Shown here: one piece after another, positions 25,409 to 35,084 of the stretch | How the letters are laid out: each line of letters opens with the position of its first letter | Position numbering within the stretch: position 1 is the first letter of the stretch | Assembly: GCF_029626235.1 (NCBI RefSeq) | Contig: NZ_JARUBO010000005.1 | Location: 4,808,001-4,872,000, forward strand | Direction: 5' to 3' | DNA length: 64,000 bases | From: Micromonospora sp. WMMD1120 | GTDB lineage: Bacteria > Actinomycetota > Actinomycetes > Mycobacteriales > Micromonosporaceae | Made by a program: the position numbers and the translations under genes | The notes under the pieces: generated by a model | Told to the model about the DNA's origin: nothing | Databases searched by the model: none | What the model saw: the letters and a program-made list of their open reading frames with translations, nothing else

Positions 25409-28054
25409 ATGTCGAGACGACATCCGGTGGTGGGCCGGCAGGCGGAACTCGGCGCCCTGGCCGCCGCCGGACGCGACACCTCCGGTAGCGGACGGCTCGC
25501 GCTGGTTCGTGGCGTCGCCGGAAGCGGTCGAACGGCGCTGCTGCGGGCCGCCGCCGACGCCTGGCGGGACGAGGGCGCCGTGGTGCTGTGGTTGCCGCCG
25601 GCCGAGCCGGGCGAGAGCTCCGAGGGCGGCTTCGAGGCGCTACTGCACACCGTCCGGCAGCACTACGAGCTGCTGGGCGAGCCCAGTTTGGCCGTACCCG
25701 TGGCAGACCTCGGCGCGCTGTGCGCGTCGCCCGCCGACCGGTCGACGGGTCGGACCGCGGCGCTGGCCCGGGAGGCCGCGACGCTTTTTCACCGGATCGG
25801 CAGCCACGGCCGGGCCGTCCTGATCACCGACGACGCCGGCGGCGCGCCCGGCCGCGCGCTCGCGCTCGACGCCGCCACCCGGCCGGGCGTCCTGGTCGTG
25901 GCCGCCACCGAACCGGACGCGCCCGCCGCCGGTCGCCTCGACGCGATGGCCGAGGTGGTCATCGAACTGCCAGCGCTTGCGACCCCGGCGGTACGGGACC
26001 TGCTCGACCGCCGACACGGCACGCCTGTCGACAACGCGCTCGTCACCACGCTGGCGCAGGCGCTCGGCCCGCTCGCCGGGCACCCGGCGACCGTCGTGGC
26101 GACCGTCGAGGCGCTGCGTCAGGACGACCGGCTCACCGTCGCCGGCGGGCACCTGTGCCTGCGGGACCCGCACGAGCCGATCCCGTTGCCGCCCGGCCAC
26201 CCCCTGACCGCCCGCCTGTACGGGTACGGCACCCCCGCCGTCCGCCTGGCCACGATGGCGTCGGTGGCCCGATTCGGCCTGGCCGACCTGCCGCTGTTCG
26301 CCGCCGCGACGCTCGGCGACCCGGACGGGTACGGCGCGATCCTCGACGAACTGGTGTCCGCCGGGGTGCTGGTCGCCGACCGGCTCGGCGACATCCGGCC
26401 ACAGAGCCCCGCCCTCGCCGCCCGTCTCGTCCGTGACGCCGGGCCGCGGGCGGTGGCCCGGCTGCACCGCGCCTGTGCCGCCGCCCTGTTGCGCCGCGCC
26501 GGCGCGGGTGAGGCCGGGGACCGGCTTCGGCTCGCCGACCACGTCACATCGGCCGGCACCGCCATGCCACCGGACCGGCGTACCGCTGTCACGTTGTTGT
26601 CCACCGCGGTGCGCGCGGCCGAACGGGAGCCGGGCCGGGCGGCGCACTGGCTGACCGCCGCGCTGCGCCACTGCGACGACGGGGACACGGCTGGCGACAT
26701 CCAGGCGCGGCTGCTGCGGCTGTTGGTCCGCACGGGTCAGTTCAGCCGGCTCGCCGCCGAGGTGGACCGGATCGTCGCCCGTGGTGTCCCGGCGGCGGAC
26801 CGCGCCGACCTGGCCGCCGCCGCGTTGCTCGCCGCCCTGCACACCGGCGACCCGCTGCCGCAGCGGGTGCGTGCCGCCTTCGCCGGCCCGGACGCGACGG
26901 TGGCGTTCGGGGACGCCTGGCCGGCGGCAGCTGCGGCCGCGACCGCCGAGCCGGCGGTAGCTCCGGCCCCGACCGCCGCGCTGCTGGCGGCGCACGAGGT
27001 CGCGGTCGTCCGGCGGGCGCTCACCGGTGGTCCGGCGGCCGACCCGCTGCTGCGTGCCGGGGGCCTCGGCGACGTGGTCGAGGTGTTACGGCTGGTGCTG
27101 GGCGACGCCCGGTACGGTCCGCCGGTCGACGGTGCGGCCGCCGCGTACCACCGGCTGCACGAGCACCGCTGTCGCGGCGACCTCGCCGGTGTGCTGTCCG
27201 CCGCCCGGGAGGCGAACCTCACCGGAGCACCGGACCAGGTCGTGCCACGCCTGGCCCGGCTGTGGGCGGCCGAGGTGCTGGCGCTGAGCGGCCAGACCGA
27301 GGCAGCCGCCGAGTGGGTGCGGTCGGTGCCGGCCGAGCCACCGTACGCCGCGCTGCGCTGGTGGGTCACGAACGGCCCCGGCGGCGAGCCGCGCGACGCG
27401 ACGGACGCGGTCGGGCGGATCGCCGCCGGCTGGCGAGCCTACGACGCCCAGCGGGCGTACGGCAGCCCGATCGGCGTCGAGTACCTGCTCGTCCGGATCG
27501 CCGACCTCGCGGCCCGGTTCGGCGTCGACCCGGCGGCCGACCGGCTGCGCGCCCTTCGCGCCGACGACGGGCCACTGTTCACCAGCGAGGCGGCGGCGCT
27601 GATCCGGGCGCTCACCGACGGCGACCCGACGGCTGCCGCGCAGGGCGCGGGCCAGGCCCGGACGCGCGGTCACCGCCTCGACCTGTGGTACGCCACCCTC
27701 GCGCTCGGTCGCACCGCCGAGGACGCGGGTCCGTGGCTGCTGGAGGCGCACGCGGTGGCCCGGACGCTCGGCGCGCCGGTGGCCCGGTCGGTGGTCGCCG
27801 GGGCACTGCGTCAGCGGGGGATGGCACCGCCGCAGGCGCGCGGCGCCCGACCCGCTTTCAGCGCGGTCGAGGTGCAGATCATCGAGCTGCTGCGGGGCGG
27901 ACGCACCAACCGGCAGATCGCCGCCCGCCTCCGGCTCAGCGAGAAGACCATCGAGAACCACCTGACCCGACTGTTCGCCCGCACCGGCCTGCGCTCCCGG
28001 GTGGAGTTGGCCGCGGCGACAGTGCAGACGGACGTTCTCGGTGCGGCGTCCTGA
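25409..28054 (+). CDS. LuxR-type transcriptional regulator with N-terminal ATPase-like domain
   Basis: 881 residues from ATG 25409, with a purine-rich GAGAGGGACGGGA upstream. The N-terminus has a P-loop-like segment RGVAGSGRTALL (residues 35-44), in which Arg41 replaces the usual Lys. A long Ala-rich helical region typical of large LuxR (LAL-like) regulators follows. Residues 817-870 form a LuxR/GerE helix-turn-helix: LRGGRTNRQIAARLRLSEKT then IENHLTRLFARTGLRSRVEL. It probably controls the secretion locus in response to an unknown ligand. The Lys-to-Arg change suggests altered or lost ATP hydrolysis. It is a paralogue of the gene at 30482, on the other side of the beta-helix/AAA+ gene, and shares its RLFARTGxRSRVEL end. 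Confidence 0.85.
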   Translation: MSRRHPVVGRQAELGALAAAGRDTSGSGRLALVRGVAGSGRTALLRAAADAWRDEGAVVLWLPPAEPGESSEGGFEALLHTVRQHYELLGEPSLAVPVADLGALCASPADRSTGRTAALAREAATLFHRIGSHGRAVLITDDAGGAPGRALALDAATRPGVLVVAATEPDAPAAGRLDAMAEVVIELPALATPAVRDLLDRRHGTPVDNALVTTLAQALGPLAGHPATVVATVEALRQDDRLTVAGGHLCLRDPHEPIPLPPGHPLTARLYGYGTPAVRLATMASVARFGLADLPLFAAATLGDPDGYGAILDELVSAGVLVADRLGDIRPQSPALAARLVRDAGPRAVARLHRACAAALLRRAGAGEAGDRLRLADHVTSAGTAMPPDRRTAVTLLSTAVRAAEREPGRAAHWLTAALRHCDDGDTAGDIQARLLRLLVRTGQFSRLAAEVDRIVARGVPAADRADLAAAALLAALHTGDPLPQRVRAAFAGPDATVAFGDAWPAAAAAATAEPAVAPAPTAALLAAHEVAVVRRALTGGPAADPLLRAGGLGDVVEVLRLVLGDARYGPPVDGAAAAYHRLHEHRCRGDLAGVLSAAREANLTGAPDQVVPRLARLWAAEVLALSGQTEAAAEWVRSVPAEPPYAALRWWVTNGPGGEPRDATDAVGRIAAGWRAYDAQRAYGSPIGVEYLLVRIADLAARFGVDPAADRLRALRADDGPLFTSEAAALIRALTDGDPTAAAQGAGQARTRGHRLDLWYATLALGRTAEDAGPWLLEAHAVARTLGAPVARSVVAGALRQRGMAPPQARGARPAFSAVEVQIIELLRGGRTNRQIAARLRLSEKTIENHLTRLFARTGLRSRVELAAATVQTDVLGAAS

Positions 28055-28082
28055 CCGGCTGACGATGGAGGTACCACCCGGC

Positions 28083-30485
28083 GTGAAGAGCAAGAGGATC
28101 GTCGTCTCCCGGACCGCACCAGGATCCTGCCGCAGCATCCGCGAGGCGTTGCAGCGGGCGGAGCCCGGCGCGCTCATCATGGTGACGCCGGGCCACTACC
28201 CGGAGAACCTGGTGCTCGACAAGGTCGTCACCGTGGCCGCCGAAGAGGGCCCGGGCACCGTGAAGATAACCGCGGCCAGTGGTCCTGCGGTCGTGCTGAC
28301 CGCCGAGTCCGCGGCGCTCAACGCGCTGACCATCGAGGCGCTCGACGCGGCCAGCCCGGCCGTGGCCTTCGAGGCCGGGCAGCTCGCGATGACCGAGTGC
28401 GAGTTGACAGCGAGCGCGTGGGCGACCGTCTTCGTCCTCGGCCGCGCCGCCCTCACCATGCGCGGCAGCCGGGTCACCAACCAGGCCGGCGCCGGAGTGG
28501 TGGTAACCGCCGCGACCGGCAGCGTCCTCGACGACTGCCGTCTCGTCCAGCTCGGCACCTCAGGGGTGGTGGTCGGCGAGAGCGGCGTTCTGCGGATGCG
28601 GGCCAGCACCGTGCAGGGCGCCGGTGGCAACGGCGTGTGCCTCAACGGGCGCGCGTCCATCGACCTCGAGGACTGCGAGATCATCGGCGCGGCCAAGCCG
28701 GCCCTCGCGGTGGAGCAACAGGCCGCCGCGGTGATCCGCCGGCTGACCGTCAGCGGCGGCGACGGCATCGGGGCGTACCTGGCCACCAGCGGGGCGGTGT
28801 CCGTCGAGGACAGCACGATCGCCGGAATCGGGCACGACGGAGTGTTCGTCAGCAGCCGGTGCGCGCCGCGGCTGACCCGGACGACGGTGCGCTCTCCCGG
28901 CCGGCACGGCCTGCGCTTCGTCGGGCAGGCCGCCGGTGTGGTCGAGCGGTGCGCGGTCCTCGGGGCGGGCGCGGCGGCGGTCAGCGTGGACGAACGCTCC
29001 ACACCCGAGTTCAGTGAGCTCGAGGTGGAGGGCGGGGCCGACGTGGCGGTGCGGATCGAGGGGGGCGCCGACCCGTTCTTCCGTCGCCTCCAGGTGTCCG
29101 GTTGCAACGGCACGGCCGTCGTGGTCACCGGTGGCGCCCGCGGCACACTGGAGAACATCACCTTGGACCGTCCCGGCGGCCACGGCCTCGCCGTCGCCGA
29201 CGCGGCCCGCACCACGGTCACCGGGCTGAGCCTGCGCGGTGCGACGGGCGTCGGCCTCCACGTCGCGAACGCCGTCCTGACCTGCACCGACGTCGACATC
29301 GCCGGCTGCGGCGACGCCGGGGTCGAGGCCGGCGCCGGCGCCGAGGTGTCGCTCACGCAGTGCCGGGTGCGCGAGAGCCGGGCCGACGGGTGCCTGGTGG
29401 GCGCCGGCGGCACCGGCCTGCTCGCCGACTCGGAGTTCGACGGCAACGCCGGCAACGGCGTCACCATCGCCACCGCCGAGCCGGTACGCCTGACCGGCTG
29501 CGCGGTACGCGACAACCGCGGGTCGGGGCTGCGCCAGCTGGTGCCGGGCGAGCTGACGGTGGACGGGCTGACCAGCGCCCGCAACGCCGCCCCGGACGCG
29601 TACGGCACGAGCGCCGCCGGCACCGCCTCCGCGTACGCCGACGCTCCGCCACCGGACCGTGCCGAGATCCGCCGGGCCAGTGACCCGCTCACCGAGCTGC
29701 ACGACCTGGTCGGCCTGTCCAGCGTCAAGCACGAGGTGTCGTCGCTGATCAATCTCAACAAGATGTCACAGCGCCGCAGGGAGGCCGGGCTCAGCGCCCC
29801 GCCGATGGCCCGGCACCTCGTCTTCGCCGGGCCGCCCGGCACCGGCAAGACCACCGTCGCCCGGCTCTACGGCGCGATCCTCGCCGACCTGCGCGTGCTG
29901 CGGTCCGGGCACCTCGTCGAGGTGGCCCGTGCCGACCTCGTCGCCCAGATCATCGGCGGCACCGCGATCAAGACCACCGAGGCGTTCAACCGGGCGCTCG
30001 GTGGCGTGCTGTTCATCGACGAGGCGTACACCCTCAGCACCGGCCGGGGCGGCACCGGCCCCGACTTCGGCCGGGAGGCGATCGACACCCTGGTCAAGCT
30101 CATGGAGGACCACCGCGACGACATCGTCGTCATCGCCGCCGGCTACTCCGCCGAGATGCAGCGCTTCCTGGACACCAACCCGGGGCTCGAGTCACGGTTC
30201 AGCCGGACCATCGAGTTCCTCAGCTACAGCGCCGCCGAGCTGGTGACGATCGTCGAGGAGCAGTGCCGCCGCCACGACTACCACCTGGACGAGGAGGCCA
30301 CGGCGCTGCTGCTGGACCACTTCGAGGCCATCCCCAAGACGGGGACGTTCGGCAACGGCCGTACCGCCCGGAAGGTCTTCGAACGGATGGCCGATCGGCA
30401 GGCGTCCCGGCTCGCCGCGTCCGACCGACTCACCGACGCGGACATGCGCCTGCTCACCGCCGCCGACTTCAGCGCCGACGCATGA
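28083..30485 (+). CDS. Right-handed beta-helix/AAA+ ATPase fusion, EccA-like
   Basis: 800 residues from GTG 28083; GGAGG lies 11 bases upstream, whereas in-frame ATG 28065 has no ribosome binding site. Residues about 1-500 are a parallel beta-helix (pectate-lyase/NosD-like) with repeating short strands such as GVVVTAATGSVLDDC and SISLEDC-type turns. Residues about 535-795 are a CbxX/CfxQ AAA+ domain. It starts at LTELHDLVGLSSVKHEV and has Walker A GPPGTGKTT (Lys589) and Walker B LFIDEAY (Asp646-Glu647). EccA proteins of ESX systems have the same AAA+ domain but a TPR N-terminus (family knowledge). Here the beta-helix probably replaces it as the substrate-binding part. The stop overlaps the next LuxR gene (ATGA). 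Confidence 0.85.
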   Translation: MKSKRIVVSRTAPGSCRSIREALQRAEPGALIMVTPGHYPENLVLDKVVTVAAEEGPGTVKITAASGPAVVLTAESAALNALTIEALDAASPAVAFEAGQLAMTECELTASAWATVFVLGRAALTMRGSRVTNQAGAGVVVTAATGSVLDDCRLVQLGTSGVVVGESGVLRMRASTVQGAGGNGVCLNGRASIDLEDCEIIGAAKPALAVEQQAAAVIRRLTVSGGDGIGAYLATSGAVSVEDSTIAGIGHDGVFVSSRCAPRLTRTTVRSPGRHGLRFVGQAAGVVERCAVLGAGAAAVSVDERSTPEFSELEVEGGADVAVRIEGGADPFFRRLQVSGCNGTAVVVTGGARGTLENITLDRPGGHGLAVADAARTTVTGLSLRGATGVGLHVANAVLTCTDVDIAGCGDAGVEAGAGAEVSLTQCRVRESRADGCLVGAGGTGLLADSEFDGNAGNGVTIATAEPVRLTGCAVRDNRGSGLRQLVPGELTVDGLTSARNAAPDAYGTSAAGTASAYADAPPPDRAEIRRASDPLTELHDLVGLSSVKHEVSSLINLNKMSQRRREAGLSAPPMARHLVFAGPPGTGKTTVARLYGAILADLRVLRSGHLVEVARADLVAQIIGGTAIKTTEAFNRALGGVLFIDEAYTLSTGRGGTGPDFGREAIDTLVKLMEDHRDDIVVIAAGYSAEMQRFLDTNPGLESRFSRTIEFLSYSAAELVTIVEEQCRRHDYHLDEEATALLLDHFEAIPKTGTFGNGRTARKVFERMADRQASRLAASDRLTDADMRLLTAADFSADA

Positions 30486-32710
30486 GCGCTGTCGACCTGC
30501 TCAGCGGGCCGGCGCTCACAGTGGTCACCGGGCCGGCCGGGGTCGGCCGCAGCCACGCGCTGCGGCTCGCCGCGGACGCCGCCGCCCGGCAGGGCACACC
30601 CGTGCTCGCGCTGCGGCTGGCGCCGGAGGATCGCGCCGAGCCGTGGTACCTGGTCGGACGCGTCCTCGCCGCGCTCAACCCGTCCGGCCCGTCCGGTCGG
30701 GCCGTCGAGCCGCCCGCCGCCACCCTCACCGGCCTGCTGCGCCGCCGGGCCGGGCTGGTGCTCGTCCTCGACGACGCCCAGTGGGCCGACACCGAGTCGG
30801 TGCGGGTGCTCCGGGACGTCCTGGCCGACCCGGCCGGTCCCGCCATTCGCTGCCTGGCCGCCGTCCGCACCGGTGGTGGCGCGCCGGTCCCGCGCCCACG
30901 GCCCGGTCTGGCCGCCCGGGTCGTGCCACTGCGTCCCCGGCCGCCCGACGACACCGACGCGCTCGTCGCCCGGCTGCTGCGCGCCACGCCGCACCAGGAC
31001 CTGGCCGCCGCGGTACGCCGGTACGCCGTCGGGGTGCCCGCCGCCGTCGACGCGGTCCTCACCGGCTACCGCGCCGCCGGGCACCTCGTGCTGGCCGACG
31101 GGCGCGCCGGGCTGCGCGACCCGAGCGCCGTCCCGGTCATCCCGCCCGGACACCAGCTCCTGCGACCGGTGCACCGGCTCGGCCGATCGGCGCGCGCGGT
31201 CGCGCGGGCCCTCGCCGTGCTGCAACCGTTCGGTCCGGCCGCGCCCGCGCTCATCGCGCGTGCCCTCGACCTGCCCCCCGAGCAGGTACGCCGACAGCTC
31301 GCCACGGCGCGGACCGAAGGGGTGGTCCGCACCCGGTCGGGCTGCTGGACCGTGACCACACCGGCTCTGGCGCTCGGTCTCGTCGCCGGACACGGCCCGT
31401 ACGAGCGGCGTCGGATCGCGCAGGTCGCCGTCGAGGCGCTGTGCGACGACCCGTCCGCCGTGCCCGACCCGCACTACCTACCGGACCGCCTCGTCGAGGC
31501 GGGCGGGTCGGTCGACCCGGCGCGGGCGGTCGCGCTGCTGCGGGAGGCCGCCGCCGGAGCGGGCGGGTCACCGGCCGACGCGGCACGCTGGTGGGCCGCC
31601 GCAGCCGACCTGAGCGGCTCGGCGACCGACCACGTGGAGGCCGCCCTGAGCGGGGCGGCGGCCGCACTGCGGCGCGGGCTGCGCGACGAGGTGGGTCGCG
31701 TCCTGGAGCCTGTGCTGGCCGCCTACGCCGACGACCTCACTCCGGGACAGCACACCGAGGCCGCGGCTCTGCTCGCCGGGACCACCCGGCAGAGGGACGC
31801 CGAGAGCGGCGACGGAACACCGAGCCGTGTCGCCGCGCCGCTGCCCCTGGCCGACCGTTGCCTGCTCGACTTCCGTGCCGGCCGATGGACCGCTGCCCTC
31901 GACGGGGCCGTCCTCGCCGAGGCCGCCGGGCAGGCGGGAACCGACCCGCCGGTCGCCGCCGTCGCCGCCCAGGTGTTGCTGGCCCAGGGTCGGCCCAACC
32001 GTGCCCGCGCCGTGCTGGACGCCGCTGACCAACCGGCGCACCTGCTGGCACCGGCCCGCGCCGACCTGCACCGTGCCCTCGGTGACGCACGAGCGGCGTC
32101 CGGCGTGCTGCGCGCCGCGCTCGACCGCTTCGCCACCGCGGAGCTGTGGGTGCTCGCCGCCGAGTTGGCCGCCGAGCACTATGACGCGGGCACCGTGCGG
32201 GCCGCGCGCGAGGCGTCGCTGTCCGCGTACCCGGAGGCCCTCGTCCGCATGATCGTCGACCGCGACGCCGACGCGGCGGCCGAGGCGGTGCGGCGGGCAC
32301 GGGCGTTGAACCAGCCGTACGAGCTCGCGCGCACGCTGGAACGCGCGGTCCGTTGGGTGGGGCACGACCCGACGGCGCTCGCCGAGGCGTACCAGATCCT
32401 CGGCGGCCTCGGGGCGCTGCTGCACCGGTCCCGGCTCCGGCAGCTCGCCCGGGAACATGACGCTCCGGTCGCCGGCCGCGCGGAGACCGTCGCCGAGGGC
32501 GACCGGCTGCTCGCCGTGCTCGTCGCGGACGGACTGTCCAACCGGGAACTGGCCGCCGCGACGCAGAACAGCGAGAAAAGCGTCGAAGGCCGCCTGAGCC
32601 GCCTGTTCGCCCGGACCGGTTACCGCTCCCGGGTGGAGCTGGCCACGGCGGTGCTGGCCGGGACGTTCGGCACCGGAGCCGCCACCGTCAACGGCGGTCC
32701 GGCGCGATGA
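30482..32710 (+). CDS. LuxR-like regulator with degenerate P-loop ATPase domain
   Basis: 742 residues from ATG 30482, overlapping the upstream stop by ATGA. The N-terminus has VVTGPAGVGRSHALRL (P-loop with Arg23 in place of Lys) and a Walker-B-like LVLVLDDAQWAD. The C-terminus (about 679-740) has GLSNRELAAATQNSEKSVEG then RLSRLFARTGYRSRVEL, a LuxR-type helix-turn-helix close to that of the 25409 gene. The middle is Ala/Arg-rich helical. Being coupled to the beta-helix/AAA+ gene, it is likely a locus-specific regulator. Its 3' end overlaps the convergent minus-strand gene by 23 bp. Confidence 0.8.
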   Translation: MSAVDLLSGPALTVVTGPAGVGRSHALRLAADAAARQGTPVLALRLAPEDRAEPWYLVGRVLAALNPSGPSGRAVEPPAATLTGLLRRRAGLVLVLDDAQWADTESVRVLRDVLADPAGPAIRCLAAVRTGGGAPVPRPRPGLAARVVPLRPRPPDDTDALVARLLRATPHQDLAAAVRRYAVGVPAAVDAVLTGYRAAGHLVLADGRAGLRDPSAVPVIPPGHQLLRPVHRLGRSARAVARALAVLQPFGPAAPALIARALDLPPEQVRRQLATARTEGVVRTRSGCWTVTTPALALGLVAGHGPYERRRIAQVAVEALCDDPSAVPDPHYLPDRLVEAGGSVDPARAVALLREAAAGAGGSPADAARWWAAAADLSGSATDHVEAALSGAAAALRRGLRDEVGRVLEPVLAAYADDLTPGQHTEAAALLAGTTRQRDAESGDGTPSRVAAPLPLADRCLLDFRAGRWTAALDGAVLAEAAGQAGTDPPVAAVAAQVLLAQGRPNRARAVLDAADQPAHLLAPARADLHRALGDARAASGVLRAALDRFATAELWVLAAELAAEHYDAGTVRAAREASLSAYPEALVRMIVDRDADAAAEAVRRARALNQPYELARTLERAVRWVGHDPTALAEAYQILGGLGALLHRSRLRQLAREHDAPVAGRAETVAEGDRLLAVLVADGLSNRELAAATQNSEKSVEGRLSRLFARTGYRSRVELATAVLAGTFGTGAATVNGGPAR

Positions 32711-35084
32711 GGCTGGACAGCGGCAGCTCGATGCCCTTGGCCCGGGGCCGCCACCGGCCGTCCTCCGCGTGCAGCACCTGGTCCACCGTCGTCCGGTCGT
32801 AGTAACGGCTGGGCAGCAGCATCGTCACCCCGTCCGCGACCAGCTCGGGCAGTCGCGACCGCACCGACGTCAGCCCGGCCAGCGAGGCGGCGCTGGCCAC
32901 CACGTCCACCGCGCGGTTCGGCGCGACCTGGAGTCGGACCAGCCGGTGGCCGTCCCGGACGGCGGGACGCCGGGCCAGCAGCACCAGCAGGTCGGACGTG
33001 CCCGCGGTGTCCGGCCGGTCCGGCACCACCGCCCACATGCGCCCGCCACGCGGTGTGAACACCACCTCGTTCGGCATACCGTCGGCGCCGTGCCGGGCGC
33101 CGCGGCAGCGCAGCGTCAGCGGATGACCGGGCAGGTCGACCGGATCGCGCGGATGCCCGGCCTCGTTCACCCGGTAGCCCTGCTGCAGGCGGGCCAGGTC
33201 CAGCCAACCCGCCGGCAGCAGGAACGTGCCCTCGGTGGCCTGGTGGCGCAGATCGGCGGGCAGGTCGGCACCCACTCGGCTGAGGTCCACGGCGCCACCC
33301 GCCTCGACCCGCAGGCACAGCAGGTGCCGTTGCGGCGCGGTCCGGGCCAGTGGACCGCCCGCCAGATGAGCGACCAGATAGAGATTCGCCGACGGCACCC
33401 CCTCGACCGCGACCCGCTGCGCCGGCCACAGCGACGACAGCCACAGCCGTACCGGGGCCGCGTTGACCTCGGGGCGTTCGGTCAGCCACCGCACACCGTG
33501 CGGTCGGCTGCCTCGCGCGGACACCGCCAGCGGCGGGCGCGGACTGGGCGGCGGCAGCGGCCCGCCGGTCTGCGGAGCCGTCGCAGCCGGTTGCGCCACG
33601 ACGACGCTGTCGGGCGACGGTCCGGTGACCGGCTGCCGCAGCGGAATCAGCCAGCCGTCCTCGTTACGCCAGCGGCCGCCCTCCGGGTCCGCACCCGCGC
33701 CGGCCGCCCGCTGCCAGCGCGCCGCGAGCCGTTGCCCGTCGACCGCGCGTGGCAGACCGTCCTGGACGGACATCACCGCCCCGGGGGCGAGCGTCCACAC
33801 CTCGACCCCCAGCTCGTCCTCCAGCACTCGCAGGTGCTCGTGCAGACCGTCGGTCCGCTCCGGGGGCACCGGAGTGAGCAGCATCAGGTCACCGCCGCGC
33901 CACCCGGACATCTCCAACAGCCGGCGCAGCTGCGCCGTGCCCGCCGCCAGCACGCTGCCGTCACCGTGGCGTAGCCCCAGCCGCCCGTCCTCCAGGATGG
34001 TCAGGTCGACCAGGGTGAGGCCCGGCTCGGCGGTCAACTCCCGATACCTGGTGCGCAGCGCCACCTCCCGCCGCTGCGACATGCTCATCAACGCGACCTC
34101 GCCGGCCGAGGCGATCGTCACGCCGTCGGCCGGCGTGAGCCGCCCGTCCAGGTCGGTGTCGAAGATCGACGCGTCGGACGCGTACCGGGGACGGGTCGGC
34201 CGCCACGGCACCGCCTGCCCCGACCGGTCCCGCGCGGCCAGGTCCTGGCAGCCGCGCAGCAGCACCGCCTCCGCGCCGACCGGCGGGGTCCACACCGTCG
34301 CGCCGGTCGCCTCGGCCAGCGCGCGCACCTGGGCGTCGAGCAACCCCTGCTCGGCCGTGTCCACCGGCCAGCGCAGCCACAGTCGCAGGTCACCGCCGTA
34401 GAGCGGGATCGAGGACAGTGCCGCGGCGACCTCGTCGGCACCGTGCACACCGCTGCGTCCCCGGTAGGTGGACAGCACGAAGCCGCCACCGCGTGTGGCG
34501 AGCGCCACGGTGACCAGATCCGGGTGCGCGGCGCCCAACCGGGCTGCCGCCGCCCGCCGCACCACGTAACCCTCCCGGTCGGCGAACTCCAGACCGTTCG
34601 GCAGCGCCAAGGTGACCAGCCCGCCCCGGTGTAGGACCAGGCCGCCCGCCAGCTCGTACCAACCCGGCAGCTCGGTCCGCAGTGACGCCGGCTGCACCAG
34701 CACCCAGTCGACCACCTCGCCGCTCGCCCGGTTGACCGGCATCGCCTCGGTGCGACCCCCGGCCGCCGGAGTGGGCTGCACCGTCGCCCCCGCCGGGGTC
34801 ACCAGAACGTCGCGACCCAACGCGTCCGCCAGCCGGCTGAACAGCGTCGCCTGCCGGGCGCCATCGTCCATGAGCACCCGCAGGTCCTGCTCGCCGGCGC
34901 CCGCGGCCCGGGCGAGATCGGCCAGCGCGTCGACGGTGAGTGCCACGCCCGGCTCGTCCGGCAGGGCCAGTCCGCCCTCGTCGGAGCGGACCAGGACCAG
35001 GTCGGCGACGCCGGGAACCGCGGCGGGACGGTCGTCCCGGGTCAGCACGTCCGCCGGAGATTGCGGGGTACGGGGCTGTCGCAT
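32688..35084 (-). CDS. Large unrecognised type VII locus protein with repeated alpha/beta modules
   Basis: 798 residues. ATG 35084 overlaps the stop of the upstream LysM protein (ATGA). It contains about three copies of a module in which a helix (A-x2-LA-x3-G) leads to a strand and turn: ADALGRDVLVTPAGA, AEATGATVWTPPVGA and EDELGVEVWTLAPGA. A DLDGRLTPAD segment near the middle looks like a single EF-hand-type loop. There is no signal peptide or transmembrane segment. Related modules occur in the proteins at 41977 and 51430. I do not recognise a named family. It is probably a cytosolic component specific to this kind of type VII locus. Confidence 0.65.
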   Translation of the reverse strand: MRQPRTPQSPADVLTRDDRPAAVPGVADLVLVRSDEGGLALPDEPGVALTVDALADLARAAGAGEQDLRVLMDDGARQATLFSRLADALGRDVLVTPAGATVQPTPAAGGRTEAMPVNRASGEVVDWVLVQPASLRTELPGWYELAGGLVLHRGGLVTLALPNGLEFADREGYVVRRAAAARLGAAHPDLVTVALATRGGGFVLSTYRGRSGVHGADEVAAALSSIPLYGGDLRLWLRWPVDTAEQGLLDAQVRALAEATGATVWTPPVGAEAVLLRGCQDLAARDRSGQAVPWRPTRPRYASDASIFDTDLDGRLTPADGVTIASAGEVALMSMSQRREVALRTRYRELTAEPGLTLVDLTILEDGRLGLRHGDGSVLAAGTAQLRRLLEMSGWRGGDLMLLTPVPPERTDGLHEHLRVLEDELGVEVWTLAPGAVMSVQDGLPRAVDGQRLAARWQRAAGAGADPEGGRWRNEDGWLIPLRQPVTGPSPDSVVVAQPAATAPQTGGPLPPPSPRPPLAVSARGSRPHGVRWLTERPEVNAAPVRLWLSSLWPAQRVAVEGVPSANLYLVAHLAGGPLARTAPQRHLLCLRVEAGGAVDLSRVGADLPADLRHQATEGTFLLPAGWLDLARLQQGYRVNEAGHPRDPVDLPGHPLTLRCRGARHGADGMPNEVVFTPRGGRMWAVVPDRPDTAGTSDLLVLLARRPAVRDGHRLVRLQVAPNRAVDVVASAASLAGLTSVRSRLPELVADGVTMLLPSRYYDRTTVDQVLHAEDGRWRPRAKGIELPLSSLIAPDRR

